From: Cyanobacteria bacterium RUI128
GTDB taxonomy: Bacteria > Cyanobacteriota > Vampirovibrionia > Gastranaerophilales > Gastranaerophilaceae
DNA: 18,544 nucleotides
NCBI GenBank assembly: GCA_024695725.1
Contig: JAILHQ010000056.1
Location: 1-18,544, forward strand
Reading direction: 5' to 3'
Shown: piece after piece, positions 14,731 through 18,544 of the stretch
How the letters are laid out: every line of letters begins with the position of its first letter
Numbering within the stretch: position 1 is the first letter of the stretch
Notes under the pieces: generated by a model
What the model was told of the DNA's origin: nothing
The model's database searches: none
Seen by the model: the letters and a program-made list of their open reading frames with translations, nothing else
Made by a program: the position numbers and the translations under genes

Positions 14731-16656
14731 TTATTTTCTGACTGATGTACGTTTTAAAGTACCGTACTCATCAACCATGGAATTATACAATTCATCATAA
14801 TAGCTTTTTGCATCTTTTGCCCTGAAGGACGGATCTTCTTTCTTCATGTCGAGAATATGTTTATCTGCATCATCAATTACTCTTGTAATCTCTTTAACAT
14901 CAAAACATCTTTTCCCTTCAGAATCGGTTTTCTTAAGCATATAACGAACTAATTTTCTGTTTTTACCCTGAATTTTTTCATACAGCTTCACCGCATCTCT
15001 GTTTTCTACGGTGGGTCTTTGGCCGAGTGCGCTGCTTTCTTTTCTTGTTGCTGATACCGAATCAAATATTTCAGGCAGTAATTTAAGTCTTATTGCCGTT
15101 GCCTTGTCACTGTAAATACCTTTTTGTTTTTCAAGAGTCTTTTCACCAAGTTTTTGTTCAATAATATTATTTACATCAGATACAACCTTCAGTTTCCTTG
15201 CTTCAGGGTGCAATCTGAGAGTCTGTACAATTTTTGGCATTTCAACAGTTTCAACAGGTTGAAGGACCTCCATTTCAAATGCAGGAACACCAACTTTTGC
15301 AAACTTTCTGTCCGGTTTAAATTCCACAAGTCTAAACTGAGATGAAGGAGTGCCCAGTCTGTCAACTCTGAGTTCTCTGCTGTATGTATCTTTGTTTATT
15401 GAGTTCTCAACCCTTTTATACAACTTCTCAAAAAGCGTATCTTTTCTTTTTGGTCTGAGAGAACGGGCATTTTCTCTTTCCACACGAGGATTGGTAAAGA
15501 GCGGATTCTCAACATTTTCTTTTAAAGCCTGTTCCCTTTCTGCAAGATTTGTATTTGCAACAATTCTTGAAATATTTTTATGGAAAACCTTTGCTTTGAC
15601 AGGCGGAACAATATCCATAATTCTGTTAAATTCTTCCATACTTTCAACTTTGATTCCGTCGCCTAATGCTCTGTCAACAAAGACTGCCGCATGTGAATCG
15701 GAATCAATTCTGTCCATCAGATTACGCATTGTTCTTATTTCTGACTTTTCAGAGGCACCCTGCATGTGCACATTTTTAAATTTATCAATAATTTCTAATC
15801 TGGTTTTAAGATTTTCAGGTTTAACAGATGCATACAAGTGAAGAATATCACTGTGATCTTCTTCGGATATACCGCGTCTGTTCGGCATATAATCGGAACA
15901 TAATTTATCAAGGAAAGAACGTCCTTCTCTTGTATAATTATCTTCGATAAATTGTTCATCGTTGCCAACCACTGCATTATAGTTTTTATTTTTCATCATC
16001 TCTTTTACTGCAAGTCGTGCATCATATCTTTTTCGGTCGTATAAACCTGTGTTTACAAGTATATCAAGTGAGTTTACTGCATCTTCTTTTTCAGCATTAA
16101 GCTTCATATATGAACTGTATTCAGCCGGATTATGAACATATAACTCTCTGTTTTGAGATTTAAGCATATTAACAATATGTTCACCTGAGGCTTTTGAACC
16201 GTCTAATACATCGTGCTGCATTATCTGGACAAATTCCAGACTCTTTTTATCACCTGCATGCGCAAATACCTGTTCAAGTGTTTCAAACGGCATCTGTGAA
16301 CGGGTTACAATATTAAAATGCGCAGAATGCGGTTTTGTTACCATATTATAAATATTGAAGACCGGTTCGGAATTTTCTTTCAGACTTCCTTCAAACATGA
16401 AATTTCTTGAATGAAAACTTGAAGTCAAAGTCTGCATAAATGCGACTCTTCTTTCAGGAGCATTCTCAAGCAAACCCTTAACTCTCTGAGTCTGTTCACC
16501 AAGCGCATGAGCAATATGAGAGCAATCTCTCCACATATCATTTGGTTTCTTCCTACGTAACATATTTAAAGGATTCGTTCTACCTCCCTGAAATGCTACA
16601 CTGTTATCTCTGCTTATATTGCTACTGTAAAAAATATTACCTTTATTAATTTCCAT
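14731..16656 (-). CDS. Large lineage-specific protein of unknown function
   Basis: A 641-residue protein that I do not recognise. Start 16656 is chosen because GGAGGT (16668-16663) lies six bases upstream; the in-frame GTG at 16674 is upstream of that site and is not credible. The N terminus has no signal peptide but contains 'DNSVAFQGGRT' around residues 17-27, similar in style to N termini of other proteins in this window. The rest is charged, rich in Lys/Arg/Glu, mostly helical in appearance, with no transmembrane segment and no catalytic motif visible. It lies between proB and proA, after the proB terminator, and a TATATA-like -10 just upstream suggests its own promoter. Base composition looks like that of its neighbours, so recent transfer is not indicated. 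Confidence 0.75.
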   Translation of the reverse strand: MEINKGNIFYSSNISRDNSVAFQGGRTNPLNMLRRKKPNDMWRDCSHIAHALGEQTQRVKGLLENAPERRVAFMQTLTSSFHSRNFMFEGSLKENSEPVFNIYNMVTKPHSAHFNIVTRSQMPFETLEQVFAHAGDKKSLEFVQIMQHDVLDGSKASGEHIVNMLKSQNRELYVHNPAEYSSYMKLNAEKEDAVNSLDILVNTGLYDRKRYDARLAVKEMMKNKNYNAVVGNDEQFIEDNYTREGRSFLDKLCSDYMPNRRGISEEDHSDILHLYASVKPENLKTRLEIIDKFKNVHMQGASEKSEIRTMRNLMDRIDSDSHAAVFVDRALGDGIKVESMEEFNRIMDIVPPVKAKVFHKNISRIVANTNLAEREQALKENVENPLFTNPRVERENARSLRPKRKDTLFEKLYKRVENSINKDTYSRELRVDRLGTPSSQFRLVEFKPDRKFAKVGVPAFEMEVLQPVETVEMPKIVQTLRLHPEARKLKVVSDVNNIIEQKLGEKTLEKQKGIYSDKATAIRLKLLPEIFDSVSATRKESSALGQRPTVENRDAVKLYEKIQGKNRKLVRYMLKKTDSEGKRCFDVKEITRVIDDADKHILDMKKEDPSFRAKDAKSYYDELYNSMVDEYGTLKRTSVRK

Positions 16657-16705
16657 CTTAAGACCTCCGAACACTTATATAACACCGCTAAAAAAATAAT
16701 TTGCT

Positions 16706-16743
16706 AAAAAAAGAGTGAAATCTTTAATGACTTCACTCTTTTT
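16706..16743 (-). terminator. Rho-independent terminator of proB
   Basis: AAAAAGAGTGAA (16708-16719) and TTCACTCTTTTT (16732-16743) form a perfect 12-bp stem with a 12-base loop; on the minus strand the T-run continues to 16706. It lies 17 bases after the proB stop and separates proB from the unknown 641-residue gene. Confidence 0.87.
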
Positions 16744-16760
16744 AACAATTATTAAAACAA

Positions 16761-17903
16761 CTATAAAATCGTTATATAATCTCGCGTTATAAGTTCCGGA
16801 TCATTTTTAAACCCTAACAATTCCAAAATTTCTTTTGAGTGTTTGCCAATAAGACGCTTACAGTCGTCAGCGTTATAGTTTACGATACCTCTTGCAAACT
16901 CTGTATCATTTTCACCACAGATAGAAACGACTTCACCCTTTTTAAAATCATTATCTATACGCACAACACCGATAGGCAAAAGGCTTGAATCTTTTTCAAG
17001 CATAGCCTTCTTCGCGCCCTCATTAACAATAACACGTCCTGTTATATTTGTTGAATAACCTATCCAGCGTTTCTTTTCCGCTAAGTCTTCACCCGGCAGG
17101 AAGGTTGTACCTAATTCTTCAAAATCAAAAAGTTTATCGATAATATAAGGTATTTTTCCGTTAGCAATAAGAACTCTGCCACCGCCTCTTGTTACGATTC
17201 TTGCGGCCTCAAGCTTAGTTCTCATTCCGCCCCTGCCGCCTTCGGAAGCATCTGTTCCCATTGCCATAACTTCTTTTGAAACACCTGTTAATTCCGTAAT
17301 TATTTGAGCATCCGGATTTTCTTTCGGATTGAAATTATACAGTCCGTCAACATCAGATAATATCAATAATAAGTCCGCATCCAGGGCACTTGAAACAAGT
17401 GCCGAAAGTTTATCATTATCAGTAAAGCACATCTGCACCTGTTCTAAAGTATCATCCAGCCCCTCAATTACTGTAACAGTATCATTCTGGTTAATAATAG
17501 GAACTGTACCCATCTCAAGAAGTTTATTGAGAATAGTTCTCAGGCTTAAATATTTTTTTCGCTGAGAAAAATCGTCCTGTGTGAGCAAAATCTGACCTGT
17601 CACAACTCCATAAGTATCAAACCCTTCTTCATAGAGTGACATCAGATTTCCCTGACCGATAGCGGCACATGCCTGCTTAACGGCAACCGCATCAGTATCT
17701 TTCAACCCTAATTTCTTTTTGCCCAAACCAACTGCACCTGAGGTCACAAGTACAACTTCTTTACCCGACTTCACAAGTCTGCAAATACTTTCTATATAAG
17801 AATAAATACGTGATAAGGCGACCTCGCCGTTTTCATTCCTCAAAACGTTTGTGCCAAGCTTTACTACTATACGTTTTACATTCAAAAATTCTCTTCTGTT
17901 CAT
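16761..17903 (-). CDS. proB: Glutamate 5-kinase with PUA domain
   Basis: A 380-residue kinase that phosphorylates glutamate in the first, normally proline-inhibited, step of proline synthesis. The amino-acid kinase domain shows 'VVKLGTNVL' (13-21), 'VTSGAVGLG', 'INQNDTVT', 'DNDKLSALV', 'LSDVDGLY' and 'GGRGGMRTKLEAA'. A PUA domain occupies about residues 285-370 ('GRVIVNEGAKKAM' through 'GIVNYNADDCKRLIGKHS'), as in most bacterial ProB. Length is typical. No Shine-Dalgarno sequence is visible before ATG 17903; TAAGAT lies only six bases upstream, so a near-leaderless transcript is possible. It ends at its own terminator and is divergent from the radical SAM gene. Confidence 0.95.
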   Translation of the reverse strand: MNRREFLNVKRIVVKLGTNVLRNENGEVALSRIYSYIESICRLVKSGKEVVLVTSGAVGLGKKKLGLKDTDAVAVKQACAAIGQGNLMSLYEEGFDTYGVVTGQILLTQDDFSQRKKYLSLRTILNKLLEMGTVPIINQNDTVTVIEGLDDTLEQVQMCFTDNDKLSALVSSALDADLLLILSDVDGLYNFNPKENPDAQIITELTGVSKEVMAMGTDASEGGRGGMRTKLEAARIVTRGGGRVLIANGKIPYIIDKLFDFEELGTTFLPGEDLAEKKRWIGYSTNITGRVIVNEGAKKAMLEKDSSLLPIGVVRIDNDFKKGEVVSICGENDTEFARGIVNYNADDCKRLIGKHSKEILELLGFKNDPELITRDYITIL

Positions 17904-17988
17904 ACAACTATCTTACTACAAAAGGGGGAATTTGAATATATTATTTTTAACCCGCATATACCTGACCGGCTAATTTATTTTTCTTCTT

Positions 17989-18001
17989 ATAGTCATACTA
18001 T
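17989..18001. promoter_or_regulatory. Short inverted repeat upstream of the radical SAM gene
   Basis: ATAGT-CAT-ACTAT is a 5-3-5 inverted repeat, ten bases before the AGGAGG ribosome binding site (18011-18016) in the proB/radical SAM divergent region. It contains CATACT, which could also serve as a -10. Its function is unknown. Confidence 0.25.
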
Positions 18002-18029
18002 CAAAATAAAAGGAGGAAAGTTTAATACT

Positions 18030-18544
18030 ATGAATACTATATTTAAATCACCCGTGTGTGAAATTAAGGAACTGAAAGATTTATTTATCGAAATGACGGC
18101 CAAAAACTGTAATTCAAGGTGCAAACAATGCTATATAGATTTCCCGTTCACTAAAAATATAAAAGATTTTATAAAACCAGATGTTGTAAAACAGGCTTTG
18201 ACAGATCTAAAAGAAGAAAAAATCAGATGCATATACCTAACGGGCGCAGAACCGATGACACATCCAGATTTCAATTTGATATTAAGACTCTGTCTAAAGA
18301 AAAGCAACGTTTGCATAATTACAAATGCGTCCTTAATAAACGAAAAGAAAGCAAGATTTTTAAAAAACGTCGAAAATGAAAGTAATTATCAAATAATATT
18401 TAAAATATCCTTTGCCCACTACGACGAAATAAAAAACGACGGGGTAAGAGCAAGAGGAAGTTACAGACAAAACTTTTATGCTCTGAAATGCCTTGATAAA
18501 TACGAATTTACAAACATTATATGTGTTTCAAACTATTATAAAGA
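18030..18544 (+). CDS. Radical SAM domain protein, 3'-truncated by the window edge
   Basis: The frame opens at ATG 18030 and stays open to the edge (171 codons visible). Residues 27-34 hold C-x3-C-x2-C ('CNSRCKQC'), the radical SAM cluster site that binds a 4Fe-4S centre and S-adenosylmethionine. 'IYLTGAEPMTHPDF' (68-81) is the SAM-binding strand with GAEP in place of the more common GGEP. A later 'VRARGSYRQNFYAL' resembles the 'R-G-x-G-S/T' segment of SPASM-type and related radical SAM proteins. AGGAGG lies at 18011-18016, with a rather long 13-base spacer. The C-terminal part that would show a SPASM or other accessory domain is missing, so the substrate cannot be assigned. Confidence 0.82.
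   Translation, partial: MNTIFKSPVCEIKELKDLFIEMTAKNCNSRCKQCYIDFPFTKNIKDFIKPDVVKQALTDLKEEKIRCIYLTGAEPMTHPDFNLILRLCLKKSNVCIITNASLINEKKARFLKNVENESNYQIIFKISFAHYDEIKNDGVRARGSYRQNFYALKCLDKYEFTNIICVSNYYK

Noticed and set aside
1..18544. Search by eye for tRNA, rRNA, CRISPR repeats, transposase genes and phage genes
   Set aside because: No TTCGA-type tRNA arm, regularly spaced direct repeat, or transposase/integrase motif was seen.

Overview
The window is an AT-rich bacterial chromosome segment with compact gene spacing. The best guess for its source is the non-photosynthetic cyanobacterial sister lineage (Vampirovibrionia/Melainabacteria, probably gut Gastranaerophilales). This is inference from several features seen together: a GH57/DUF1957 alpha-glucan enzyme, a KdsC-type phosphatase that suggests a lipopolysaccharide-bearing envelope, and several lineage-restricted proteins whose first 30 residues carry an 'F-[KQR]-[GAS]' type motif. 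No rRNA, tRNA, CRISPR array, insertion sequence or phage gene was found.

Layout. Positions 1-411 hold the 3' end of a cysteine-rich Fe-S oxidoreductase subunit (+). A decayed palindromic repeat follows, then a two-gene cassette of small membrane-associated proteins (572-1172, +) that ends at a strong bidirectional terminator. On the minus strand come an unusual exported DXS-like thiamine-diphosphate enzyme with a repetitive charged tail (1205-3388), a GH57 glucan branching-type enzyme (3542-5266) and a small secreted NTF2-like protein (5494-5964). A tightly overlapping minus-strand operon runs kdsC -> TPR protein -> lysC (9292 down to 6047). A small Cys4 protein (9538-9750, +) has its own terminator. 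After it, on the minus strand, lie a secreted WG-repeat protein, a predicted HELRH zinc metalloprotease and tyrA. A second, differently built HELRH protein (12311-13414, +) is divergent from tyrA. The proline genes proA and proB (minus) are separated by a 641-residue protein of unknown function. A radical SAM protein (+) runs off the right edge.

Functional themes. Amino-acid biosynthesis is represented by lysC (aspartate family), tyrA (tyrosine) and proB/proA (proline), which are scattered singly among lineage-specific genes and not held in pathway operons. Envelope and secreted functions are represented by kdsC, three signal-peptide proteins and the small membrane proteins. Storage-polysaccharide metabolism is represented by the GH57 enzyme.

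The most unusual item is the DXS-like protein. It has a well-placed ribosome binding site directly before a Sec signal peptide. It keeps the thiamine-diphosphate site and catalytic Glu, but by hand alignment it has lost several residues that canonical DXS uses for its substrates. Other points worth attention are an internal ribosome binding site in lysC that would make a separate ACT-domain subunit, the two HELRH proteins either side of tyrA, and a recurring TTTGTNACAAA palindrome at promoters.
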